Part shown: piece by piece, positions 1 through 8,049 of the stretch
How positions within the stretch are numbered: position 1 is the first letter of the stretch
How the letters are laid out: each line of letters opens with the position of its first letter
Source: Streptomyces zhaozhouensis
GTDB taxonomy: Bacteria > Actinomycetota > Actinomycetes > Streptomycetales > Streptomycetaceae
Reading direction: 5' to 3'
NCBI RefSeq assembly: GCF_900230195.1
Contig: NZ_OCNE01000033.1
Span: forward strand, 1 to 33,140
Length of the DNA stretch: 33,140 bases
Position numbers and translations under genes: made by a program
The notes under the pieces: model-generated
What the model was told of the DNA's origin: nothing
The model's input: the letters and a program-made list of their open reading frames with translations, nothing else
Database searches by the model: none

Positions 1-1067
1 ACGTCGACAGGGTCGCCGCAGGCGTTGCGCCCGTTCATCGGGACGCCGTCGCCCCGGGTGCGCCGGCCGAGGCCGAGGGCGCCTTGGCGCAGCCCTCGCA
101 GTCCTGTGCTCGCGGCCCCGCGTAGGCCTCGGGCGAGGCCGCCGAGGGTGGTGAGTCCTTTCATGCCGGGGATGCAGTCGAGTGCGGCGAACGCCACGTC
201 GAGGAGTCCGGCCTCTCCTCTGGCGTACTTGATCAGGGTGTCGGCGAGGACGACCAACGCTGCCGCCAGCACCACCCAGGCGAGAGGGCCGCCGATGATC
301 ATCACCACGATGCCGAGGACGGCGACGATGACCTTGCATATCTCGACGAGGGTGTCCCAGTTGTCGGTCACCCACTTGATGGCCTTCTCCCACCAGCGGC
401 GGTTCTGGATGCCGGCGTCGGAAGCCTCATCGATGTCGCGGGCGCACTCGCGCGCCGCCTCCTCGCGCATCTCCTGTGCGTCCAGGGCGAGTTGGCGGGC
501 TGCGGTCAGGCGTTCCTGGGCGTCGTCGACTCTGGCCTGGGCGGCGCCGGCGGCGGCTTCGGCGGCCTGCTGGTCGCGGGCGGCGGCGCGGACGTCGGCC
601 TCGTCGGGTGGTTCGACGTTCTCCCGCTCCCCCTCCCGTTGGAGGCGTTCGGCCTCGTCCCCGGCCCGGCCCACCCAGTCGGTGGCGTCGCCGAGCGCGG
701 ACTGCGCGGAGGCGAGATCCGCTTGCGCGGTGATCGCGCGGTCCAACGCCCGATCCGCCATGCCCTGCGCGGTCTGCAACTTCGGCCAGTAGGTGTGCAG
801 CGCCTGCGCGCAGAGGGAATACGAATCCTCCAGCTTCGTCAGGTTGTCCGGAACACCGTCGAACTCGCGGCGGAACGCGTCCGCCGAGAGGCCGGCCCAC
901 TCCAACATGGCCCGCTCGCCCGCCATGCCGCGGATCTTGCCGAGCGCTTCGCCGACATCGTCGGCGAACTCCTGCAACTCGTCCGCGAGTTCCCGGACCT
1001 CGTCCGGGTCCCCCGGCGTCGGGTCCCGGTCCATGTCCACCGGTGACCAATCAGACGGCCGCGCCAC
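1..1067 (-). CDS. RHS/YD-repeat polymorphic toxin, N-terminal part (left copy, runs off window)
   Basis: This open frame starts at GTG 1067 and leaves the window at base 1 after about 355 codons. The N-terminal ~230 residues are acidic, helical and Ala/Glu/Arg-rich, with a WAG motif at residues 57-59 (WAGLSADAF) resembling the WXG turn of type VII-secreted proteins. A hydrophobic stretch of about 40 residues follows (~240-280). The visible end reads CGDPVDV, the start of the DUF6531-type region that precedes YD repeats in secreted RHS toxins. By family, the unseen part would be a YD-repeat shell and a variable C-terminal toxin. The start is chosen by identity with the right copy; GTG 1076 is an alternative. 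An in-frame small ORF overlaps the start. Function is inferred from the family and the toxin type is unknown. Confidence 0.82.
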   Translation of the reverse strand, partial: MARPSDWSPVDMDRDPTPGDPDEVRELADELQEFADDVGEALGKIRGMAGERAMLEWAGLSADAFRREFDGVPDNLTKLEDSYSLCAQALHTYWPKLQTAQGMADRALDRAITAQADLASAQSALGDATDWVGRAGDEAERLQREGERENVEPPDEADVRAAARDQQAAEAAAGAAQARVDDAQERLTAARQLALDAQEMREEAARECARDIDEASDAGIQNRRWWEKAIKWVTDNWDTLVEICKVIVAVLGIVVMIIGGPLAWVVLAAALVVLADTLIKYARGEAGLLDVAFAALDCIPGMKGLTTLGGLARGLRGAASTGLRGLRQGALGLGRRTRGDGVPMNGRNACGDPVD

Positions 1068-1108
1068 CAGTCCCACCCCCCGTGAGCATTCGGTCCCGTG
1101 AGGTTACC
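1..1108. repeat. Left arm of 1.1-kb inverted repeat (rhs 5' region)
   Basis: The reverse complement of this arm matches 32033-33140. Matched positions sum to 33141 both at the outer ends and at the rhs start, so there is no net indel. By eye roughly nine bases in ten agree, and many differences fall at third codon positions of the rhs frame. Homology stops sharply at 1108, about 40 bp upstream of the rhs start codon. The arm is coding sequence and shows no transposase or IS-like ends. Confidence 0.93.
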
Positions 1109-1125
1109 AAAACCCCGTTCCCGCC

Positions 1126-1611
1126 GTGCTGTTGGTGTACGTCGCCCGCCTCGGCGAGCGGCGCGTCCCCTTCCTCCACCGCGAGCATGCCTCCGAGGTC
1201 GTCACGCGCTGGAGCGAGGACTGGCCTGATCACACCGCCGAGGTCGAGGAATGGGACCGCTGGCACTGGGAGCAACAGAGCCCCGGCGATGCGAATCCCA
1301 TCCGTGACCGTGTGCCGGAGCGGACCGTTGTCTTCCACGCCCGGGCCCTGTTCCGCCCCGGCGGGGAACGTACGGCGACCGGAGTCCCGGAGCAGTGGTC
1401 GGTACCAGCCTGAGAATTCGAGACCGACCGCTACACCGACCGCATCTCGGCCTGGGGCACGGCCCGACGCCCCGGCACGGGCCAAGAGGTCAAGGTCCAG
1501 GCACGAGGCACGGATAAGGACGCCGTGGGGGCTGCCTTCGCCGAGGCTTGCGCACAGGCTGTGGACCGCGCTCGGAACCTGGGGAAGTACGGCGACACCG
1601 ACGAGTGGTAG
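1126..1611 (+). pseudogene. Hypothetical actinobacterial protein, interrupted by in-frame TGA
   Basis: From GTG 1126 the frame reads as credible protein, including VTRWSEDWPDHTAEVEEWDR, but hits TGA at 1411-1413. In the same frame it then continues credibly (EFETDRYTDRISAWGTARRP, later DAVGAAFAEACAQAVDRARN) to TAG at 1609-1611. Undoing one stop would give about 161 residues. The family is not recognised; composition suggests a soluble protein. There is no ribosome binding site before GTG 1126, and the frame begins only 18 bp inside the edge of the rhs inverted repeat, so the 5' end may also have been lost when that boundary formed. Possible readthrough cannot be excluded, but a decayed gene is more likely in this setting. 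Confidence 0.6.
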
Positions 1612-1739
1612 TGCTGCGGCGCTATCGGTCGGGCAAGAGCGCAGGGGATGGGATGGGGTGCCCGCTGAACACCTGGTTCGGCCGCACGGTCCGGAACTGG
1701 TGGGAGAGCCGCCCGTTCCGCACCGTGCTGAATGGGAAC

Positions 1740-2357
1740 TCAGGCCACGGACGTGGTGGGGGCGGCCGTCGTCTGCTCCGTGTGAATCTGATGGAGCAGC
1801 TGTAGCACCTCGTCGTAGACGCCGTTTGGATCGTCGGTTTCCAGGACCAGCCTGGCCACTACGTCGAGGGCCCGGTCCATCGTCCCGTCGGAGGTCCTCT
1901 TCGCCCGTTCAATTCGCTTCAGGTGGCGGGCCACCTCCGGTCGGGCGCCAGCGAACGCGGCGGGCAGCCTGTCGAGGGCGTCGGACAGCTCCCAGCCCTC
2001 GGGGATGAAGTACGTTGCCTGTGTCGGCTCCTGGCTGCGCACCTTCACCGTGGGTTCCGTGATCCGAGGTCCGCTGGTGATCTCCACATCCAGGAGCAAC
2101 TTCGAGGCAGCACGGTACAAGGCCGTCAGATCCGGGTCGTGGCCTTCGAGGATTACCTCGAAGACGGTGACGCCCTCGGAGGAGAGAAGGACGCGGGCGA
2201 GCACGGCTGCAGTGTCGAGAGAGGCCCGCTCGGGGTCGTAGGTGACGATGAAGCCGTCCTCGTCACGGCGCAGCATGATGGCCTCCGCCTGCCGAGCATC
2301 CCCCTGGCGCAAGTGAAGCGACACGGCGAAGAGACGCCCACGGGTCAGAACGGTCAT
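1740..2357 (-). CDS. Unknown protein, third gene of a coupled operon
   Basis: This 205-residue ORF begins with ATG inside the stop region of the preceding gene (ATGA overlap, 2354-2357), so it is probably translationally coupled. I do not recognise the family. The sequence looks soluble and mixed alpha/beta: an N-terminal region containing MLRRDEDGFIVTYDPERASL, a central part with VFEVILEGHDPDLTALYRAA, and a helical C-terminal region ending in a Thr/Ala-rich tail. No signal peptide or membrane segment is visible. It is the last gene of the 3096-to-1740 operon and its tail runs antisense to a weak plus-strand ORF at 1653-1805. Normal codon use and three intact consecutive genes argue that it is functional, unlike its neighbours. 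Confidence 0.72.
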   Translation of the reverse strand: MTVLTRGRLFAVSLHLRQGDARQAEAIMLRRDEDGFIVTYDPERASLDTAAVLARVLLSSEGVTVFEVILEGHDPDLTALYRAASKLLLDVEITSGPRITEPTVKVRSQEPTQATYFIPEGWELSDALDRLPAAFAGARPEVARHLKRIERAKRTSDGTMDRALDVVARLVLETDDPNGVYDEVLQLLHQIHTEQTTAAPTTSVA

Positions 2358-2794
2358 GCCGAAATCCCCGCTCGTTGCCAGTTCCGCCCAAGGGCGTCAC
2401 GGTGGTCGCCGCTGTGGCCATGCTGCTGGACGCACAGCAGGCGGTCGGGCCAGGTGTCGTCGGTGTCTGGCTGGCCGTCCGCCCGATTACCGGTCAGCGG
2501 GTCGCGGCCGGGGCGTCGCTCCAGACACTGGGTTTTGGCGAGGCCGGTGAGGGCGGTGCGCATCGGGCTGGGGTCGACACTGGTGCGCTGGCTGGCTATC
2601 TCCGCCATGTGCTTCGGGATGGCCTCCATGACCACTTGGAGTGTGGCCTGCGGGTCGTCAGCCTGGCTGCAGATGTCGGCCAGTTCCTTGGCCAGCTTCG
2701 CGATGGCAGGATTCCCGATCGGCGTGATCCGGTCGCTCTCGGCGACGAGGGTGTCCGAAGGAAGCGTATGGAGCTCGTTGTTGGTGGTGGTCAT
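2354..2794 (-). CDS. Unknown protein with His/Cys motif, second gene of operon
   Basis: A 146-residue ORF overlapping both neighbours by ATGA (2791-2794 and 2354-2357). The N-terminal ~75 residues are probably helical (NPAIAKLAKELADICSQADD, then VMEAIPKHMAEIASQ). The C-terminal part carries CVQQHGHSGDHRDALGRNW, a C-x3-HGHxGxHRDxxGxxW pattern that I associate with many small Streptomyces proteins of unknown role and that could bind a metal. There is a Pro/Asp-rich linker between the two parts. No signal or membrane segment is seen. Operon structure suggests it acts with the genes on either side. The function is not known to me. Confidence 0.72.
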   Translation of the reverse strand: MTTTNNELHTLPSDTLVAESDRITPIGNPAIAKLAKELADICSQADDPQATLQVVMEAIPKHMAEIASQRTSVDPSPMRTALTGLAKTQCLERRPGRDPLTGNRADGQPDTDDTWPDRLLCVQQHGHSGDHRDALGRNWQRAGISA

Positions 2795-3096
2795 GCGATC
2801 GCCTCCCCCTCGGCCTCATCCGATGCGCGTTCGTCCACGGGGGCGATCACGAACTTCTGGAGAAGCGTGTAAGCGAGCTTGAGCTCCGAGCCTCCATCGC
2901 GCTCCATGAGCTTGTGCAAGCCGATCCCGGCCTCGACCAACAGGGTCGTGACGCCGCAGTACGAATCGGTCATGGCGCGAGGTGCCTGCCAGGAGACTGA
3001 GGTGGGCCCGGAGACGACGGCTGTGGGCCCGGTGGAAACGCAACGTGCGTCTGAGGATGGCGTCACCGTTGATGTCGCGGGAATGACGGGAGTCAT
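2791..3096 (-). CDS. Unknown small protein, first gene of operon
   Basis: A 101-residue ORF with a very strong ribosome binding site (AAGGAGGAG, 8 nt before ATG 3096), which fixes the start. The first ~40 residues are Ser/Thr/Val/Pro-rich and look disordered; the rest appears helical (TLLVEAGIGLHKLMERDGG, LAYTLLQKFVIAPVDE), with an acidic tail. The stop overlaps the next start as ATGA. I do not recognise the family. The strong SD at the head of three overlapping genes suggests that expression of all three is set here. Confidence 0.72.
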   Translation of the reverse strand: MTPVIPATSTVTPSSDARCVSTGPTAVVSGPTSVSWQAPRAMTDSYCGVTTLLVEAGIGLHKLMERDGGSELKLAYTLLQKFVIAPVDERASDEAEGEAIA

Positions 3097-3539
3097 GATC
3101 GTTCTCCTCCTTGGAGCGTGGGCGAATGCCCTTGCTGGAGAGTTGGCTGTAAGCCAGTGGGGTCTGGTCCTGCTGTCCTAGTCGCCCCGTCGGCGGGCGG
3201 GCCAGGCGTCGTTCCCCGTTCGAGAGACATGCGGCCCGAAAGCTCTGCCCAGCAGTGCGATCCGTGCTTTGATGGCAGCCCGGCGGTGATGGTCAGCCTC
3301 CGAACGAGGTGGGCTTGAGGCCCCGAGGCAGGCGACCGGGTGTGGGACGAGGCACGCGCGAAGCCGGGCTACTCGCCGTTGTGGTCGCGACCTGCGGTCG
3401 GCGCGTTCGGAGTGACTTGTTCTGTACGGGGCCGGACGGGGGTGAATGAGACCACAACTGAGACCGTCGACAGCCGAGGCCAGGAGGCGACCCAGCCGCA
3501 CCGACTCTCTTCACCAGCGCCTGGGCGGCTGTACGCACC
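3097..3539. other. Non-coding region upstream of the three-gene operon
   Basis: Several overlapping frames are open on both strands but none has a convincing start or composition. The part next to 3096 should hold the operon promoter and carries its ribosome binding site at about 3105-3113. The part next to 3540 is probably decayed sequence that once encoded the C-terminus of the lanthipeptide protein. I see no RNA gene. Confidence 0.5.
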
Positions 3540-4165
3540 TCAGCCCGACCGGCGCCGGCGCGGATCGCCCTGCTCGCCCCACTCCAGCCCTGCGGCGCGC
3601 AGCAGGGCGGTGGCGACGACGAGCGAGGTCTCCGTGGGGCGGAGGGGAACAGCGCCCCGGTGGTAGTCGAGAACGCCGAGGCTGTCGGCGTGGAACAGCG
3701 CGTGGGCCAGTTTCATGCCGAGGGGCCGCCGAACGCGGTGGTCTCCGGCTCGTAGGGCGAGGACCACCACCGGCGGACGCCGCCCCTCGCGACGGCCCGA
3801 TCGAGCGCCGCCGCGACGTGGAGGACGGCGTGTGTATCCCCGGCCGGTCGCAGGCGCAGGCACCAGCAGGGGCGCTTGCGCACGAGCCACCACGCGCCGA
3901 TCTGCCCGTCGCGCAGTGCGGGGAGAAGCAGGGCTCGGAAGTCCGCACCCGCTGCCGGATAGTCGGCGAACTCGATGTTCACCTGGTGCCAGTCCTCCGC
4001 TCGTTCCGGCGTGAGGGCGGCCAGTCCCGCCGACCGGTAGCGGGCGGCCAGTTCGGTGAGTCGGGTGGGGGCGACATGCGTTGATGACGCGGCTTCGTCG
4101 GCCGGGGTGCCGGTGAGCACGAGGAGGACGGCTCTTTCCAGGGCCGCGGCGTCGGCTTCGGACAC
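3540..4165 (-). pseudogene. Thiopeptide-type/LanB-like lanthipeptide biosynthesis protein, frameshifted
   Basis: From GTG 4165 (SD GAGGAG, 9 nt upstream) the frame encodes 150 residues, including DWHQVNIEFADYPAAGADF and WWLVRKRPCWCLRLRP. These are hallmarks of the thiopeptide-type bacteriocin biosynthesis domain, which in other proteins forms the C-terminal elimination domain of class I lanthipeptide dehydratases. The frame stops at about 3713 after TTAFGG. A neighbouring frame continues the family sequence with GMKLAHALFHADSLGVLDYH and ATALLRAAGLEWGEQGD. Restoring one C in the run at about 3720-3727 would join them. The C-terminus degenerates after about 3555. It lies 13 bp after the LanC remnant, so the two were once an operon. 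Now a pseudogene. Confidence 0.75.
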
Positions 4166-4178
4166 GGTGGTCGTCTCC

Positions 4179-4474
4179 TCAGCTGAGAAGGAGGCAGGCG
4201 TCCCAGCCGGCGGCCATCCCGCCGCCTGGCTGGCCAGGGCCCCGCCGGTGGTGCCTTCGAGGCACCCGGCCTCCCCCGCTGGTGGGAGGGCGCGGAACCG
4301 CTCCGCCAGGCGCGAGAGTTGGTCGGTGAGGCGTCTTGGGTGCTTTGCGACCTGGGCGACGCGCCACGTGGTGCGCAGCAGCCCGGCGGCGCCGTGGCAC
4401 AGGCTTCGGTCGGTGAGTCGGTCGAGTGGGTGTGGGTCGTTGAGGCAGTCGAGCAGTGCGCGCTCGGCCTCACA
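4179..4474 (-). pseudogene. LanC-like lanthionine cyclase, C-terminal remnant with frameshift
   Basis: One minus frame from about 4474 reads ERALLDCLNDPHPLDRLTDR, then SLCHGAAGLLRTTWRVA and CLEGTTGGALASQAAGW. The CHG motif (Cys and His are zinc ligands in LanC cyclases) and the later LEG-x2-G motif identify a LanC family C-terminal half. The family ending, GWDACLLLS, lies in another frame and stops at 4179, so a frameshift sits at about 4213-4222. Only ~95 of roughly 400 residues remain; the 5' part ends exactly where an IS30 transposase tail begins (4475). Disrupted, probably by that insertion. Confidence 0.72.
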
Positions 4475-4639
4475 AACGGCCTGCTGCGGCAGTAGTTCCC
4501 GAAGGGAACCGATCTGGCCCGCTACAACCGTCAGGAACTGGACGCCGTCGCGGCCGAGCTCAGCAGTTGCCCACGCAACACGCTCGACTGGGAAATTTCA
4601 GCCGAGCGTCTCGCTAAGCTCCTGGCGACAGCCAGTTGA
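4475..4639 (+). pseudogene. IS30-family transposase, C-terminal remnant
   Basis: The plus frame reads NGLLRQ, a stop (TAG 4493-4495), then FPKGTDL and ELDAVAAELSSCPRNTLDWE to TGA at 4637-4639. This matches the conserved C-terminus of IS30 transposases as I know them (NGLLRQYFPKGTDL...LDAVA..LN.RPRKTLGW..P), with the expected Tyr codon changed to a stop. About 54 codons survive. The following bases to about 4672 probably include the old right end of the element. The remnant abuts the truncated lanC-like gene. Confidence 0.78.
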
Positions 4640-4706
4640 TCACCGTGTTGCTACGCCCCCTGGAATCCGCCGTCGGACGGCCATGCGTCACGCGCGATGG
4701 AACGTG

Positions 4707-5177
4707 TCACCCGTCCAACCGTCGGATGATCTCCAGGACATAGGCGGTCCATCCGGTTCCACACGCGGGGCAGTGGGTGATGTGTCCGTGCTCCTGAAGT
4801 CGACGCGCGCGATCACGGGAGAAGCCGGGGAACTCGACCGCGTACAGGATGGAGAAGCGGGTCCCGCACCCACGGCACCGGCGGACCAACGTCTGACCCG
4901 CGACCGCGTCGTGGAAGTCCTCTTCCGTGGTCGTGCCCGCAGCGACCCGTGTGTCCAACTCGGTGAGCGAAGCCCCCCCGCTCCAGTGGAGATACAGCGC
5001 GACAAGCGGGGACTTCGACAGCGGCCGGAAAACGATTCGGCGCACCCGCGCATTTCCGGCCAGCAGTGCGTCCTCGGGAGGGTCGAGATACTGTACCGGC
5101 TCCTCGGCGTCCAGCGCCTCGCCACCAGTGAAGTACCGGACTGACACACCACCGATGATCAGGTTGTGGGCTCCCAC
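4707..5177 (-). CDS. Probable immunity protein for the ADP-ribosyltransferase toxin
   Basis: A 156-residue ORF from GTG 5177 that overlaps the 3' end of the orphan rhs tip by 19 bp, the position where immunity genes of RHS toxins are normally found. It has no signal peptide, consistent with a cytosolic toxin-binding role. Cys101/Cys104 (CRGCG) and Cys136/Cys139 (CPACG) form a likely four-cysteine zinc site in the C-terminal half. The N-terminal half is beta-rich (VSVRYFTGG, VALYLHWSGGAS). No clear SD precedes GTG 5177; an in-frame GTG ten codons in, after GGTGGT, is an alternative start. I do not recognise a named immunity family, so the role rests on position and size. Confidence 0.65.
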   Translation of the reverse strand: MGAHNLIIGGVSVRYFTGGEALDAEEPVQYLDPPEDALLAGNARVRRIVFRPLSKSPLVALYLHWSGGASLTELDTRVAAGTTTEEDFHDAVAGQTLVRRCRGCGTRFSILYAVEFPGFSRDRARRLQEHGHITHCPACGTGWTAYVLEIIRRLDG

Positions 5178-7440
5178 GGCGTTGCCTCGACTCCGTTTCT
5201 GATGAGAACTTCCGACTCTCCGGCGCCCTCAAGGCTCTGGAAGATGACGTCCCCCGGGGATACCTGGGCGGTGTAGACCGGGCCCCCTTCAGCGAACTCT
5301 ATCGCTTTGTCCATATCCGTGGTGAAGGAGATCATCGAGCGATCGCCCGATACTTCGGTGATCTCCTGGCCCCACTCGCCGTGTGCCTGGGCATAGTCGG
5401 TCTCACTGCCCCAGGTGGAAACGGCTGAATCGTGCTGAGTCCGCGAGGTGCTGAGGGCATCGGTGAGATTCTCGCCATTTTCCATGTACGCGGTTCGGGC
5501 GGAGTCGCTCAGCAGCCAACCGGTGCTCTGGTGAATCATGTTCTCCAGGTAAAGCCTTGTGCCTCGATACACCGTCACCAGGAGGGCTTCCTCATCGCAG
5601 GCGGAGAGGCCAAGCGGGTCGGAGCCGATCGTCGGGTTTCGGACGAAGGAATACGGGTTCGGATCGGGGGCCAAACCCAGCGGGTCCGAGGTAGCGTACC
5701 GGCCGATCTCAGGGTCGTAGTAACGGTGGACGTTGCAATACCAGCCGGTCTCCGGGTCCGCGTACTGCCCCGGGGAGCGGAGCGGAGTGTCCGCCGCTTC
5801 CGTGCCCACCTGAGGTGAGGTGGCCGTCAGTCCCCACAGTGTCGAACGTGCTCGCCAGGCTATCGAGCCGTCGTCGGTCACGAGCTGGGTGGGCGTTCCG
5901 ACGAGATCGGTGACGATCGCGTGGAAGCGGCGGTCGACTTCCTCCTGGCTGACCGCACGAGTGCGGCGCTCCGTCTGGGCCAGCGGCGTGCGGCCGTTGT
6001 AGTCCCAGGTCAGGGTGATCGCTTCGGGGGACTCCGCGGTGCTTCTGACTTCCTCGGCGAGAAGGGAACCGTGCCAGGTGAAGTCGACACGCTCGACAGC
6101 GCTCGTTCCGTCGGCGCTCAGCCGTTCCTTGCCGACCCGGCGGCCGAACGGGTCGTAGTGGTAGCGCCACGTCGCCCCATCGGGTGTGACCGCCGTCGTC
6201 AAGCGGTTCTCGGCGTCCCAGGTATAGCGCCAGGTGGCCTGCTCACCATCGGAAGGGGCCTTTGTCTTGGCGGAGACGCGACCGGCCCTGTCGTACACGT
6301 AGGTGGTGCTGCCCGCGCGGATCAGGGACTGTCCGTCGAAGTCGCGTGGGCCGGCGGAGTCCGCAGCGGTGTCGAGGTCCCAGTGAGCCGAGGTCTGGTT
6401 GCCCCAGACATCGTAAGAGTAGGTTTCTCGAACGTCAGGACCGGTGACCTCGGTGACTCGGCCTGCGTCGTCCAGTTCGTAACGGGTGGTCCCCCCGGGA
6501 CGGGAGACGGCGGCCAGCCGGGCGCCCGGACCATAGGCATACCGGTACTCATCGATGATCCCGGCCGCGTCGACGCCGCCGTTGTTCCGCAGCGTCTGGC
6601 TGATCAGGTGGCCCAGCGGGTCCCATGTCCGGTCGAGCACGACGGACTCGCCGATGGTCCGGCGCACTTCCCGTCCCTCGCGGTCGCGTTCGAAGCCGAT
6701 GTCGCGGCCGGAGACATCCACGTGGACCGGTGCGCCGGCGGTCGAGTAGGTCCAACGGCTCACATGGCCGGAAGGGGTAGTTCTGGCAGCGAGGCGTCCG
6801 GTGGTCTCGTAGGCGAGCCGCAACGTACGGCCGTTGACCGTCTCAGTAACCAGTCGGCCACCGGCGTCGAACTCGCGCGCCAGATCCACCCCGTTTGCGG
6901 AGGCGTTCACCACACGCCCACGCAGGTCGCGCTCGAAACGGACGTTCCCGCCCTCTGAGGTGGTCTTACCGACCAGCTCGCCACGGGCACTGTAGCGGTA
7001 CTCGACGATCTGCCCGGCGGCGTTACGACGGCCCACCAGCTGCCCCGCCGCGTCATAGTTGTACGCGGTGACGCGGTTGTCGAAGTCCGACTCCCGCGTG
7101 AGTCGTCGCCGCGCGTCATGGGAGTAGTCCCAGCTACGGCCGTCAGGTCCGGTCACCCGCACCAGGTTGAGTTCGGTGTCGCGGGTAAAGGTATAAGGAA
7201 CTCCGTCCGGCCCGGTGCGGCGCGTCGGCTGTCCGAAGGGGCCGTATCGCAACCGCGTGATACCGCCGGTCCGCTCGAAGTGCGCCAGGAGGTTGCCCTC
7301 CCCGTCCCATTCCCAACTCTCCCGCTCGCCGCTGGCGTTGACGCGCTCAAGCGGCTTTCCCTCGGTCGACCATCGGGTGCTGCTCTCACCGCCGATCGGA
7401 TCGACAACCGTGGTGGGCCTGCCGAACGCGTCGCGGACAC
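5159..7440 (-). pseudogene. Orphan RHS tip: YD repeats, RHS core and C-terminal ADP-ribosyltransferase-like toxin
   Basis: The frame is open from about 7440 to TGA at 5159-5161 (~760 codons) but has no credible start: it begins at a junction with an IS5-type transposase fragment. It carries many YD repeats (for example RYSARGELVGKTT and YNYDAAGQLVGRRNAAGQ) and the RHS core signature YYDPEIGRYATSDPLGLAPD, ending DPLGL at about 5600-5629. The remaining ~146 residues fit the R-S-E class of ADP-ribosyltransferases: YRGT, then SMISFTTD, then GESEVLI (E-x-E). RHS shells encapsulate such tips. This one has lost its secretion half; it may be a silent toxin cassette kept with its immunity gene. The ART call is by motif only. 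Confidence 0.8.
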
Positions 7441-7697
7441 ATCGTGCAACACGCCCCGGCCTCGGTCCACTCGGCCAGGCGCCGCCAGCACATCATGCCT
7501 GAGCCGAAGCCGAGCTCCTGCGGCAAGTATTCCCAAGCGATCCCGGTATGCAGCACGAACAGGATGCCCTGAAACTCCAGCCGATCCGGATGCCGCTTCC
7601 GTCCGGGATGCCGGACCCGACGCTCGACCCTGGGCAGCAGCGGCTCGATCACCGACCACAACCCGTCATCGACTTCCCACGGCTTCGGCCGAGCCAC
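7441..7697 (-). pseudogene. IS5-family transposase, N-terminal fragment
   Basis: From GTG 7697 the frame reads WEVDDGLWSVIEPLLPRVER, then RLEFQGILFVLHTGIAWEYL and MCWRRLAEWTEAGA, the conserved N-terminal domain (DUF4096-type) of IS5-like transposases in actinobacteria. After about 80 residues, homology ends and the DNA continues as rhs sequence in another frame. The catalytic DDE region is absent. The fragment marks a deletion or recombination that joined the transposase head to the truncated rhs gene. Confidence 0.8.
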
Positions 7698-8003
7698 CCC
7701 ATACCCCCATCACCGGTCCCGAAGTGATCCAACCACCACGAATCATTTCGTTAGGAGTTCTAAGGATGTGGAGGGCAAAGGCGCCAGGACGCTGCCGTCG
7801 GCGTTGTGTGCTCTCGCCACCTCAGACGGTGGCGGTGGTGCGGGCGGCACTCGCTCCGGGCTGAGGAGCGTGCTGACGGGAACCTCGTTCGTCGCCCCGA
7901 GCGATGGTATGGAGCCGCGCCGGCCCAAGGCTCCCGCATGACCCTCCACACGCACATGAGGCCCGGTACTGATCACTCACTACCGGGCCTGACCTGGTGT
8001 CTC
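7698..8003. other. Non-coding stretch between IS fragment and tRNA-Pro fragment
   Basis: No convincing gene. A minus frame at 7743-7976 is open for 77 codons, but its composition is unconvincing and it runs through the hairpin next to the tRNA fragment. The left end of the IS5-type element should lie near 7750; TTAG and CTAA near 7750-7765 resemble its usual target motif but no end could be fixed. Confidence 0.45.
7959..7990 (-). terminator. Hairpin downstream of the tRNA-Pro fragment
   Basis: A perfect 10-bp inverted repeat, AGGCCCGGTA / TACCGGGCCT, with a 12-nt loop lies 14 bp beyond the end of the tRNA fragment. There is no T-tract, as is common for Streptomyces terminators. It occupies the same place as the hairpin after the intact tRNA-Pro, suggesting it once terminated a tRNA-Pro transcript. 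Confidence 0.6.
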
Positions 8004-8049
8004 ACCGTCGGGGTGGCGGGATTTGAACCCACGACCTCTTCGTCCCGAA
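8004..8049 (-). repeat. 3' half of tRNA-Pro(CGG): probable att site
   Basis: These 46 bp are identical, in reverse orientation, to 31740-31785: the anticodon loop through the 3' end of tRNA-Pro plus 4 bp beyond it. The 5' half of a tRNA is missing, and on the inner side the sequence changes abruptly at 8050. A 3' tRNA segment of this length is the usual attachment core left by tyrosine-recombinase integrative elements. Normally the two att copies are direct repeats; here they are inverted. Confidence 0.85.

Noticed and set aside
25..792. 255-codon frames at both ends (also 32349-33116 on the minus strand)
   Set aside because: They are antisense shadows of the two rhs genes; their similarity to each other only reflects the inverted repeat.
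1653..1805. Short plus ORF containing LNTWFGRTVRNWWESRPFRT after an SD-like run
   Set aside because: The first half looks protein-like but the rest is antisense to the operon's last gene. It may be a gene scrap; too weak to annotate.
3720..3727. Frameshift in the LanB-like gene as programmed recoding
   Set aside because: It sits in a plain C-run without a phased slippery heptamer, and the neighbouring lanC and the gene's own C-terminus are also decayed.
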